Shown here: positions 5,715 through 12,051 of the stretch, one piece after another
How positions within the stretch are numbered: the first letter of the stretch is position 1
Layout of the letters: the number at the start of each line of letters is the position of its first letter
Assembly: GCA_009649835.1 (NCBI GenBank)
Contig: PYCK01000057.1
Span: 10,217 to 24,990 of the forward strand
Length of the DNA stretch: 14,774 nucleotides
Reading direction: 5' to 3'
Origin: Candidatus Methanocomedens sp.
Lineage (GTDB): Archaea; Halobacteriota; Methanosarcinia; Methanosarcinales; Methanocomedenaceae
Translations under genes and position numbers: made by a program
The notes under the pieces: model-generated
What the model saw: only the letters and a program-made list of their open reading frames with translations
Database searches by the model: none
Told to the model about the DNA's origin: nothing

Positions 5715-7262
5715 TTAATTATCCTTTCTGACCAGAAGGGACTGCCCCGTCATCTGGGGCGGCACATCCAGATGCAACAGTTCCAGTATGGTGGGGGCGA
5801 TATCTGCGAACATACCGTCGTGCAGGTCCACATCCATATCTGATACAAATACCAGTGGCACCCGGTTAGTGGTGTGGGTAGTATGCGGGCTCTTATCCTT
5901 GTAATAGATCATCTGTTCACTATTGCCGTGGTCTGCCGTGATAATGGCAACGCCGCCCATATCCACTATTGCATGTACCACCCTGCCCAGGCATTCGTCC
6001 ACAACCTCTACGGCCTTGATGGCAGCATCCATAACGCCGGTGTGCCCGACCATATCCGGGTTGGCATAGTTCAGTATGATCACATCGTAATCGCCTGATA
6101 CGATCTTTTCCACAACAGCATCTGTGACCTCATAGGCACTCATCTCAGGTTTCAGGTCATAGGTTGCCACGTCCGGAGAATGTATCAGTAACCTGTCCTC
6201 TCCTTTGTAGGGTTTTTCCACACGTCCGTTAAAGAAGAACGTCACATGGGCATATTTTTCAGTCTCAGCAATATGAAGCTGTTTTTTTCCATTTTTTGAC
6301 AGATATTCCGCCAGTGTGTTGTCAATGTGTGCAGGCGGGAAGGCTATTGGAAGATCAAATGTTTCATCGTATTGTGTCGTGCAGACGAAATGGATATTCA
6401 ATTCTTTCTGTCGTTCAAATCCTGAAAAATCCTGCATTGTCAAGGCCCTGGTAAGTTCCCTTGCCCTGTCAGGCCTGAAATTGAAAAAGATCACGGCATC
6501 ATTATCCTGTATGGTGGCTGTCGGATGGTTCCCGTCCAGTATAACGGTGGGTTTGACAAATTCGTCATTTTCCCCTCTCTCGTAGGCAGCCCTTACCGCA
6601 TCCTCTGCATCGGGTGATGTCAGGCCTTTGCCAAGTACCATGGCATCATAGGCAAGCTGTACACGTTCCCACCTGTTGTCCCGGTCCATTCCATAATAGC
6701 GACCGCCAATTGTGGCAATTTTTCCTGTGCCAAGTGTTCGCATCATGTCTTCGGTCCGGGTGATATATTCTCCTGCACAGCGCGGCGGGACATCCCGGCC
6801 GTCAAGGAATGCATGGACGAAAACCTTTTCAAGTCTAGCATTTTTTGCCATCTTCAGCAGTGCAAACAAGTGCCCGATATGACTATGCACTCCCCCATCC
6901 GAGAGCAGCCCCATCAAATGAAGTGATGAACCGTTTGTCAGTGCATGTTCAACTGCACCGGTCATTATCTTATTAGAAAAGAATTCAACATCCTTGATCG
7001 ATTTATCTATCTTTGTAATATCCTGGTATACCACGCGACCACTACCCAGGTTCAAGTGACCTACTTCACTATTTCCCATCTGGGACGGGGGAAGTCCAAC
7101 TGCCTCGCTTGAAGCTTCCAGTGTGGAATGGGGATATTTTTCCATCAGGTAGTCCATCACCGGTGTATCAGCATTGGCTATTGCATTTCCTTCAATCTCA
7201 GGGTTTATACCCCAGCCATCAAGTATGATAAGAATGAGCGGTTTAGGGATGTTCATTTTCAT
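5715..7262 (-). CDS. gpmI: 2,3-bisphosphoglycerate-independent phosphoglycerate mutase
   Basis: The enzyme (515 residues) interconverts 3- and 2-phosphoglycerate in cytosolic glycolysis/gluconeogenesis, using two metal ions (usually Mn). It shows the alkaline-phosphatase-superfamily signatures: LIILDGWG with D15, QMGNSEVGHLNLGSGR with catalytic S65, HSHIGHLFALL in the phosphatase/transferase insert, FVHAFLDGRDVPP, NYANPDMVGHTG, and ITADHGNSEQM followed by SPHTTHTTNRVPL. Length is standard for the bacterial-type GpmI (about 510), unlike the shorter archaeal ApgM. The start is ATG at 7262; an ATG two codons later is equally possible. It is the first gene of a minus-strand operon with the HAD and TrmI-like genes. 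A TATA-like box lies about 25 bp upstream, so the leader should be very short. Confidence 0.97.
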   Translation of the reverse strand: MKMNIPKPLILIILDGWGINPEIEGNAIANADTPVMDYLMEKYPHSTLEASSEAVGLPPSQMGNSEVGHLNLGSGRVVYQDITKIDKSIKDVEFFSNKIMTGAVEHALTNGSSLHLMGLLSDGGVHSHIGHLFALLKMAKNARLEKVFVHAFLDGRDVPPRCAGEYITRTEDMMRTLGTGKIATIGGRYYGMDRDNRWERVQLAYDAMVLGKGLTSPDAEDAVRAAYERGENDEFVKPTVILDGNHPTATIQDNDAVIFFNFRPDRARELTRALTMQDFSGFERQKELNIHFVCTTQYDETFDLPIAFPPAHIDNTLAEYLSKNGKKQLHIAETEKYAHVTFFFNGRVEKPYKGEDRLLIHSPDVATYDLKPEMSAYEVTDAVVEKIVSGDYDVIILNYANPDMVGHTGVMDAAIKAVEVVDECLGRVVHAIVDMGGVAIITADHGNSEQMIYYKDKSPHTTHTTNRVPLVFVSDMDVDLHDGMFADIAPTILELLHLDVPPQMTGQSLLVRKDN

Positions 7263-7283
7263 ATCTTCTTTTTGAACGTTTAG

Positions 7284-7300
7284 GAAAATATATACTTTCC
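7284..7300 (-). promoter_or_regulatory. Promoter (BRE plus TATA-like box) of the gpmI operon
   Basis: On the minus strand the sequence reads GGAAAGTATATATTTTCC: a purine-rich BRE-like stretch followed by TATATATTTT (7285-7294). Its centre is about 27 bp from the gpmI ATG, so transcription would start at or just before the start codon. A second AT-rich candidate (TTTTTTAAG on the minus strand, 7306-7316) would leave a leader of about 20 bases. Confidence 0.45.
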
Positions 7301-7368
7301 TGTAGGCTTAAAAAATGCGAACGAAGTGAGGATTTTCTTGACCATACATATCCTAAATAATTGTGCTA

Positions 7369-7418
7369 TATAGAGGCTGTCCAGCAATTCAAAAAGTAAT
7401 TGTTAGACTGCCTCTATA
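7369..7418. repeat. 50-bp inverted repeat with 21-bp arms (mini-element remnant or terminator)
   Basis: The arms 7369-7389 (TATAGAGGCTGTCCAGCAATT) and 7398-7418 are complementary at 18 of 21 positions around an 8-base loop. The sequence GAGGCTGTCCAGCAA resembles the terminal inverted repeats of several IS families from memory, so this may be two IS ends brought together by internal deletion. It also lies about 80 bp 3' of the PGF-CTERM gene on the minus strand and could end its transcript. Confidence 0.5.
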
Positions 7419-7496
7419 ATCCATCAGCAAACCAGACTCTGCATCGTGCAACCTTTGCTGATCCGGATATTACACATTCCCTATCTTATATCTTAG

Positions 7497-8519
7497 TTAT
7501 TTCCTCTTCAAAAGAAACGCCACTGACAGGAGTCCTGCAACTGTGAATATTGCTTCGAATCCCGGTAACCCACCTTCACCTTCCGGTAATCCACCTTCGT
7601 CCCCCGGTAACCCAGCTTCGTCTTTCGGTAATCCACCTTCGTCTTTCTCTTCTGTTACCTCCAGTCCCCCTCCACCGGCTCCGGTTTCGTTGGTGATTTC
7701 CAGATCCAGGGTATATTCTCCGTAATCATTATCATATGGAGTGATCCCGATGTAGATATCACCACTATAGGTTATTTCCTGGGTTGTATTAGCAATCGCA
7801 CCCGGATTAGATGGATACTCTGATGCAATTTCTATCCTATCTTCATCGTATAGTGTAAAACCTCTCATCCTGTCGCTTGGTGGGGTCAATTTAACTGTTA
7901 GTGATGTTCCCGCTTCAACAGGCAGTCTGTAGAGATCTTTAGTGTCTGTGCCCAGCGATCCGGATAGATAACCGTTATGAGTTCCTTCTGTTATCTCCAT
8001 AGCCGTTTCAAACGTGTCTCCTGCATCTGTTTGACTTCCTGCATCGAAATTATCATCGATCGTTATAATGTAATTTGCACCTGCCACGGTATCAAGAACC
8101 ATGCCGCCACCAACGCTCAGGTAATATGTATAAGAGCTCTCCTGTGAACCGGGCAGCCAGAGATGACTTCTGGATTCAGCCGCACCAACCACATTCTTCA
8201 AAGGATTATCATATTCCGGAAGCAGTATTGCCCCATCTATGTCATACAGTTTAGCATTGCTGATTATAGTTCTATTTTCCACTACCGGATTAATAACTTT
8301 GATTGTAAGCAACTGTCCGGCATTAACTTTTTGTGTAAGTTTAAAGTATTCCGGTGCATCAACCGGAATGTCATGACCTGTCACATAACTTCCCAGATCT
8401 ATCTCAATTGCGTCATCAAAACCATTACCGCCATCTGGCAGTGTCTGCTGTGCGCTTACTATTCCTGCGGTTCCAATAATGACTAGCCCTATCAGGATGA
8501 ACATTTCCAATTTTTTCAT
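7497..8519 (-). CDS. Secreted surface protein with two PPC-like domains and a PGF-CTERM archaeosortase signal
   Basis: From the ATG at 8519 the protein has 340 residues. Residues 1-23 form a signal peptide (MKKLEMFILIGLVIIGTAGIVSA, cleavage probably after VSA). Two pre-peptidase-C-terminal-like beta domains follow: about 32-155 (FDDAIEIDLGSYVTGHDIPVDAPEYFKL) and about 165-275 (GDTFETAMEITEGTHNGYLSGS through YIGITPYDNDYGEYTLDLEI). An acidic linker of heptads (GGLPKDE, AGLPGDE, GGLPEGE, GGLPGFE) leads into PGF, a hydrophobic span and the basic end KRK. This is the tripartite PGF-CTERM signal recognised by archaeosortase A, which anchors surface (often S-layer) proteins. A TTG 27 bp upstream is in frame but would extend the signal peptide oddly, so ATG is preferred. 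The ligand and role are unknown; PPC domains are general beta-sandwich adhesion/processing modules. Confidence 0.85.
   Translation of the reverse strand: MKKLEMFILIGLVIIGTAGIVSAQQTLPDGGNGFDDAIEIDLGSYVTGHDIPVDAPEYFKLTQKVNAGQLLTIKVINPVVENRTIISNAKLYDIDGAILLPEYDNPLKNVVGAAESRSHLWLPGSQESSYTYYLSVGGGMVLDTVAGANYIITIDDNFDAGSQTDAGDTFETAMEITEGTHNGYLSGSLGTDTKDLYRLPVEAGTSLTVKLTPPSDRMRGFTLYDEDRIEIASEYPSNPGAIANTTQEITYSGDIYIGITPYDNDYGEYTLDLEITNETGAGGGGLEVTEEKDEGGLPKDEAGLPGDEGGLPEGEGGLPGFEAIFTVAGLLSVAFLLKRK
7559..7643 (-). repeat. Tandem 21-bp repeats encoding the heptad linker
   Basis: About four copies of a 21-bp unit (on the plus strand, variants of ggtaayccaccttcgtcyy) encode the GGLPxDE heptads of the surface protein. 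The last copy supplies the PGF sorting motif itself. Confidence 0.8.
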
Positions 8520-8651
8520 GTTACCAACTCTGTATTTATTTTGCAATTAAAATAAAAGTCAACTAAATTAATGTAAAATCTCCAATGTGTTTTTTTCTGC
8601 TAATCTATAAATAAATTGCTATTTATCAATATTCGCTAATAATTAATATTA

Positions 8652-8692
8652 CTCATGCAACTCCTCCTACAACAACTCCTACAACTCCTCCT
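8652..8692 (-). repeat. Purine-rich tandem repeat resembling multiple Shine-Dalgarno sequences
   Basis: On the minus strand the sequence reads AGGAGGAGTTGT, AGGAGTTGTTGT, AGGAGGAGTTGC and then ATGAG. That is three AGGAG-type units in about 40 bp ahead of a six-codon ORF (MSNINY, stop). It lies in the 216-bp gap between the 32-residue-repeat gene and the PGF-CTERM gene. A TATA-like element for the latter (TTTATTTATAG on the minus strand, about 8605-8615) lies beyond it. Confidence 0.5.
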
Positions 8693-8735
8693 ATTTCCGT
8701 CGTTGGGTGGAGGAAAGGATCCCCCTCACGCCAGT

Positions 8736-9416
8736 TCATTCACTGGCTTTATTTGCTTCCACTATGGCCCTTCTACCTTCATCCTTGTTCTTGTCCATGA
8801 AACACCTGGAAGCACAGGCCAGCAGTTTCTCTTTAGTAGGAGACATATTAGAACGCTCATACGATTCAAGACCCCGGTTGGTCCAACCCTCCTGAAAACA
8901 CCTGTCACCACAAAGAGTAAGCAACTCATCAGTCGGCGTCTTATTTGCTTTTTCATAGGCCTCCAGCCCGGGATATAACTTCCCCTCTTCAAAACACTTG
9001 TTGCCACAACTGAGCAGTTCCTCTTCCGGCACTTCCTCACCTGCCGCCTTAAAGGCATCCAGGCCCTTATTAAGCTCCCCTTCCAGCAGGCATTTGCGCC
9101 CCGCCTCAATGAGCCTGTCTTTCGGGAGTGGTACTCCAAGGAATTTGATTGCATTGATTGCCGAATATATCTGTCCTTCCTCAAGATATTTATCGATCCA
9201 GCCAAAGAGCATCTCGTCAGGCAACTCGACACCTGCAGCTTTTGAACCTTCCACAGCTTTCGAAAGCCATCCCTGGTCAAGATACTGGAAAATGTAACTA
9301 TTTATCTCCTCTTCAGAAAGTTGGCCCCCCATCTCCTTAGAGATATCTATAGCCTCAGCCATCCGGCCTTTTTCAAGGATGTTTTTAAGGTAAGCGGTTA
9401 GTTTTTCATCATCCAT
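8736..9416 (-). CDS. Unrecognised helical solenoid protein of seven exact 32-residue repeats with CxxxC pairs
   Basis: I do not recognise this 226-residue protein. It is wholly built of seven units of 32 residues (4-35, 36-67, 68-99, 100-131, 132-163, 164-195, 196-226). Each has a pattern close to [E/D]-x-L-...-L-x-E-G-x-[L/I]-x-x-[A/G]-[L/I]-x-A-x-[K/E]-x-x-x-x-x-x-P. The glycine at 17, 49, 81, 113, 145 and 177 recurs every 32 residues. This is a two-helix TPR/PPR/Sel1-like solenoid. Cysteines appear only in the later units: C109, then C137/C141, C169/C173 and C201/C205, all in register. There is no signal peptide or membrane span, so it is probably cytosolic and could bind a partner protein, RNA or a metal. 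The ATG at 9416 lacks a Shine-Dalgarno; ACTTAAATG on the minus strand, about 30 bp upstream, may be its TATA box. Confidence 0.85.
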   Translation of the reverse strand: MDDEKLTAYLKNILEKGRMAEAIDISKEMGGQLSEEEINSYIFQYLDQGWLSKAVEGSKAAGVELPDEMLFGWIDKYLEEGQIYSAINAIKFLGVPLPKDRLIEAGRKCLLEGELNKGLDAFKAAGEEVPEEELLSCGNKCFEEGKLYPGLEAYEKANKTPTDELLTLCGDRCFQEGWTNRGLESYERSNMSPTKEKLLACASRCFMDKNKDEGRRAIVEANKASE

Positions 9417-9469
9417 TTTATCGTTTATAGTCTAATTGACTTACATTTAAGTGTTGCCGTCTGATTATA

Positions 9470-9621
9470 GAGACTTTTTATTATTTTCTGGACGATCTGG
9501 AAAACCGCAGTGTACGCAGAGGGACGCAGAGAAAAATAACAACCCTCTGCGATCCTCCGCGTCCTCTGCGGTTAATCTTTTTTGCCATGACCCATTAATC
9601 CAGAATAAATTAAAAAGTCTC
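9470..9621 (+). mobile_element. MITE-like element, copy A (152 bp)
   Basis: The ends are inverted repeats of 23 bp: GAGACTTTTTATTATTTTCTGGA (9470-9492) and the complement of GAGACTTTTTAATTTATTCTGGA (9599-9621), 20 of 23 matching. Between them is an internal palindrome (9503-9573) that starts AACCGCAG, ends CTCTGCGGTT and contains several CGCAGAG units. It has no coding capacity. A second copy lies in opposite orientation at 10639-10800 on the other side of the radical SAM gene. No clear target duplication is visible. Confidence 0.75.
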
Positions 9622-9743
9622 CAAATATTATCATGGCTCCAACTATCTGACCGGAAGAATTGAAATGCATTAGTTCATATTGTCTGATTTCTTGACTAAC
9701 AATTGCACGACTAACAAACAACTTCACTTTGCAGACGAACAGG

Positions 9744-9754
9744 TTATATTTTAT
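9744..9754 (+). promoter_or_regulatory. TATA box of the radical SAM gene (leaderless transcript likely)
   Basis: TTATATTTTAT is centred about 26 bp before the ATG at 9775, the usual archaeal TATA-to-start-site distance, so the mRNA should begin at or next to the start codon. No Shine-Dalgarno is present, in keeping with a leaderless message. Confidence 0.55.
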
Positions 9755-9774
9755 CAGGTATTACCCTTCCCACA

Positions 9775-10446
9775 ATGCGCATTTCCTACCTTGCCCTGTC
9801 AGATACACGATGTACAGTGCAGATACCGGGCTGCAACTTCAATTGCCGGGGCTGTTTCAGTAACCAGCGGCACAACTGCGGCGTAGAAGTGTCTGCGGCC
9901 CGCATAGCCGGACACATCCCACCAGGGACTGAAGTCATGCTGGCAGGAGGCGAACCCACACTTTACAGGCAGGAATTGCTGTCACTTATACATGAACTGG
10001 ACCAGCAGAAGGTCATCCTGTCTACAAACGGATACCTGCTGGACAGGTCACTGCTGGAGAACCTTGGCGGTATCACCGTACACATTGACCTGAAAGCCCT
10101 TGACCCAAAACTGCACAGGTGGTATACAGGAAAAGATAACGCTACTGTGCTTGCGGCAATACGGATGCTCCATGACCTTGATTTCGATTTTGAAGTGAGC
10201 ACGGTCTATATTCCAGGAATTGTGGAAACCAGGGAGATAGAGAATATCGCCCGCTTCCTGTCAGGGGTCGGGGACATCAGGTATAAGATCATCAGGTATG
10301 TACCAGCCAATAATTTTTCAGGCAGACCCGGGGTGAATGAGATACAGGATGCAGTAAATGCGGCACGTGAATATCTCGGGAATGTTTCCAGTTCCATTGA
10401 GAACAGGAGCCATCCGGTTGATCGTAAAATTGTAAATATCTTCTAA
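9775..10446 (+). CDS. Small radical SAM protein (PflA/NrdG-activase-like)
   Basis: The protein has 223 residues. The cluster motif CNFNCRGC (C20, C24, C27; CxxxCxxC) binds the [4Fe-4S] used to cleave S-adenosylmethionine, and AGGEPTLY (57-64) is the SAM-contacting GGE motif. STNGYLL and HIDLKALDPKLHRWYTGKDN (98-117) match the beta-strand pattern of the glycyl-radical-enzyme activase group, where DLKA/DxK is typical. Two further cysteines (C13, C35) flank the motif. There is no SPASM or other auxiliary cluster domain, and the length fits a minimal activase. The partner is not in the window: no glycyl-radical enzyme, RNR or peptide substrate adjoins. It is a single-gene unit bounded on both sides by inverted MITE-like copies, which suggests a mobile or recently rearranged segment. 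Confidence 0.85.
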   Translation: MRISYLALSDTRCTVQIPGCNFNCRGCFSNQRHNCGVEVSAARIAGHIPPGTEVMLAGGEPTLYRQELLSLIHELDQQKVILSTNGYLLDRSLLENLGGITVHIDLKALDPKLHRWYTGKDNATVLAAIRMLHDLDFDFEVSTVYIPGIVETREIENIARFLSGVGDIRYKIIRYVPANNFSGRPGVNEIQDAVNAAREYLGNVSSSIENRSHPVDRKIVNIF

Positions 10447-10545
10447 AGAGCAGGAATTTCCCTGGCAATCCCTATTACTTTCACCCCGCTCTTGGCTCGA
10501 CTATATTTACTCAAAGCCCAATTATTGATCGTACAATAAACAAGC

Positions 10546-10614
10546 GGGAAGGAATTGGATAAAACACCCCCTCGTATCCGTCATACAATCCTTCCCCCAT
10601 CCCCCATTTTTTTT
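10546..10614 (+). terminator. Probable terminator after the radical SAM gene
   Basis: GGGAAGGAATTG (10546-10557) pairs with CAATCCTTCCC (10586-10596) with one bulge. After a short C-rich stretch comes an uninterrupted run of eight T (10607-10614) and further T-rich sequence. U-tracts alone can end transcription in archaea, so the T-run is the stronger part of this call. Confidence 0.45.
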
Positions 10615-10638
10615 ATTTCTACTCCTACCTCAATTCCT

Positions 10639-10800
10639 GGGACTTATTAATTTATTCTGATCAAGTATGATAAATGAATTATAGCAAAGAAGATCAACCG
10701 CAGAGGACGCAGAGTTTCGCAGAGGGTTGTTATTTCACTCTGCGTCCCTTTGCGCTCTCTGCGGTTTTTTGAATAACCCTGAAAAATAATAAAAAGTCTC
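10639..10800 (-). mobile_element. MITE-like element, copy B (162 bp, inverted relative to copy A)
   Basis: Read on the minus strand it aligns with copy A end to end: GAGACTTTTTATTATTTT at the start, AACCGCAGAG, GGGACGCAGAG, AATAACAACCCTCTGCG, GTCCTCTGCGGTT, then CAGAATAAATTAATAAGTC at the far end. The core palindrome (about 10696-10766) is well kept; the flanks differ by substitutions and small insertions. Its outer end (AGACTTTTTATTATTTTT on the minus strand) supplies a T-rich tract 25 bp past the end of the DUF2240-type gene, which could terminate the radB operon. Confidence 0.75.
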
Positions 10801-10824
10801 TGTTTTTACCTCAATTTCTGAGAA

Positions 10825-11286
10825 TTATCTCTTCAATAAACCCCTGTACGATTTCCCTATCAGGTCATCAACCTGGATACCATATTCCCTTGCCATCAGT
10901 ATCCCCAACACCTCAATACTGAACAGCCCCTCTTTTTCATTACGGCTCTTATTGATCTCGGCAATGATCTTCTGCTTTTCAAGACCAGTATTGATCATGA
11001 TGCGTTCAATGATCTGCTCGAACACCTCTTTCTCCCTGAACCTGGATACATCGGGCTTAAAACCCATAGGTATCTGTACGTCATTGATACCGAACTGTGC
11101 CTTGAGCATGTCTCCTTCCCTGGAAATAATACCCTTTTCAATGGCTGAGTTGATAAAACCCCTGGCAGTGTCCGGTTTGAACCAGCCCAGGTCCATTGAA
11201 AGGGCCATGACAAACTCGGTCTCCTTAATGGTATTAGTCCCTTTGCGTTTAAAAGGCATGGCAGCGGTAAACAACAATTCGTTCAT
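10825..11286 (-). CDS. DUF2240-type archaeal protein
   Basis: The 153-residue protein opens MNELLFTAAMPFKRKGTNTIKETEFVMALSMDLGWF, which I match from memory to the archaeal DUF2240 family (the PFKRKG and FV-ALS-DL-WF signatures). The first 75 residues read as a winged-helix-like unit (DTARGFINSAIEKGIISREGDML). The second half (about 85-153) is helical and ends AREYGIQVDDLIGKSYRGLL. The function is not established; a nucleic-acid-linked role is suggested by position directly after radB. Its ATG is 8 bp after the radB stop, with an AGGA Shine-Dalgarno (11293-11296, minus strand) overlapping that stop, so translation is probably coupled. It is the last gene of the unit; MITE-like copy B follows. 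Confidence 0.75.
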   Translation of the reverse strand: MNELLFTAAMPFKRKGTNTIKETEFVMALSMDLGWFKPDTARGFINSAIEKGIISREGDMLKAQFGINDVQIPMGFKPDVSRFREKEVFEQIIERIMINTGLEKQKIIAEINKSRNEKEGLFSIEVLGILMAREYGIQVDDLIGKSYRGLLKR

Positions 11287-11294
11287 TGCAATTC

Positions 11295-12005
11295 CTACTC
11301 AACACCTTTATCTGAAATAGTAAGCTCCACAGACTGTCCCTCAGCCCTTGACCTGTGCTTGATAAGAGTAGCCCTGCGCTTATCCCGGCCTGCTCGTTCC
11401 ATCTTGATAATAGTCTTTGACAGATGTTCACTGAGATTGCCACCCAAAGGCTGCAATTCTCCGCTTTCAACGTCTGTATATACCTGGTTTGTGATCACCA
11501 CAACCATGTTGAACTTCCTTGCCAGCCTGTGAAGACCTGCCAGCATCTCGACCAGCTGCCGCCTGATATGCACATTCCCGTTATCATCCGGAACCAGGCC
11601 CATCCGGTAATAAAGTGTGGCAGAGTCCACGATGATCAGCCCGATACCGGTTCCTGCCAGTTTTTCAACATCAGTGATCGCAGAATACTGCTGATGGAAA
11701 TCAGCAGGTTCGTAGATGATAAGATCCCTTGCCATTTCCCTTGCATCACTACCCGCTATCTGGCTGAAGCGTTCAGCAGAAAAGCCATCAGTATCGATTA
11801 TCACTACCCGCTCCCCGGTCCTTATACACTCCACAGCCAGAGACATACATATATTGGTCTTACCGGTCCCGGAAGCACCATATATCTGTGTGATAATACC
11901 GTGTTCGAACCCACCGCCCAGCAGGTCGTCAAGGTTCACGCTTCCCGAGTGCATGCGTTTATCAATGGCCATGTTCTTTTCATTATCAGTATCAGTATCT
12001 GCCAT
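11295..12005 (-). CDS. radB: RadB, RecA/Rad51-family recombinase paralogue
   Basis: From the ATG at 12005 it has 236 residues and consists of the RecA-fold ATPase core only. Walker A is GASGTGKT (43-50) and Walker B LIIVDSAT (123-130). The lead-in SGSVNLDDLLGGGFEHGIITQIYG is typical of Rad51/RadA/RadB, and NQVYTDV with LQPLGGNLSEHLSKTIIKMER matches the conserved C-terminal core. There is no N-terminal helix-hairpin-helix domain, which separates RadB from RadA. RadB is a recombination mediator in euryarchaea that assists RadA. The ATG at 12005 has GGAG 11 bases upstream (12017-12020). An in-frame ATG at 12062 would add 19 Asn/Thr-rich residues, overlap the upstream gene by 11 bp and lacks a Shine-Dalgarno; either start is possible. 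Confidence 0.93.
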   Translation of the reverse strand: MADTDTDNEKNMAIDKRMHSGSVNLDDLLGGGFEHGIITQIYGASGTGKTNICMSLAVECIRTGERVVIIDTDGFSAERFSQIAGSDAREMARDLIIYEPADFHQQYSAITDVEKLAGTGIGLIIVDSATLYYRMGLVPDDNGNVHIRRQLVEMLAGLHRLARKFNMVVVITNQVYTDVESGELQPLGGNLSEHLSKTIIKMERAGRDKRRATLIKHRSRAEGQSVELTISDKGVE

Positions 12006-12051
12006 CAGGGTGAATACTCCGTTCGTATTGTTAGCATTGTTAATATTATGT

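Noticed and set aside
8520..8546. TTG at 8546 as start of the PGF-CTERM gene
   Set aside because: It would put nine residues (MQNKYRVGN) ahead of a normal signal peptide that begins MKK at the ATG 8519.
8655..8978. Plus-strand open frame starting MQLLLQQLLQLLL
   Set aside because: The start is just the translation of the purine/pyrimidine repeat, and the rest is antisense to the clear 32-residue repeat protein.
9470..9621. CRISPR array suggested by repeated CGCAGAG units
   Set aside because: The units are short, irregularly spaced and arranged as an inverted repeat with shared ends; there are no spacers and no cas genes.
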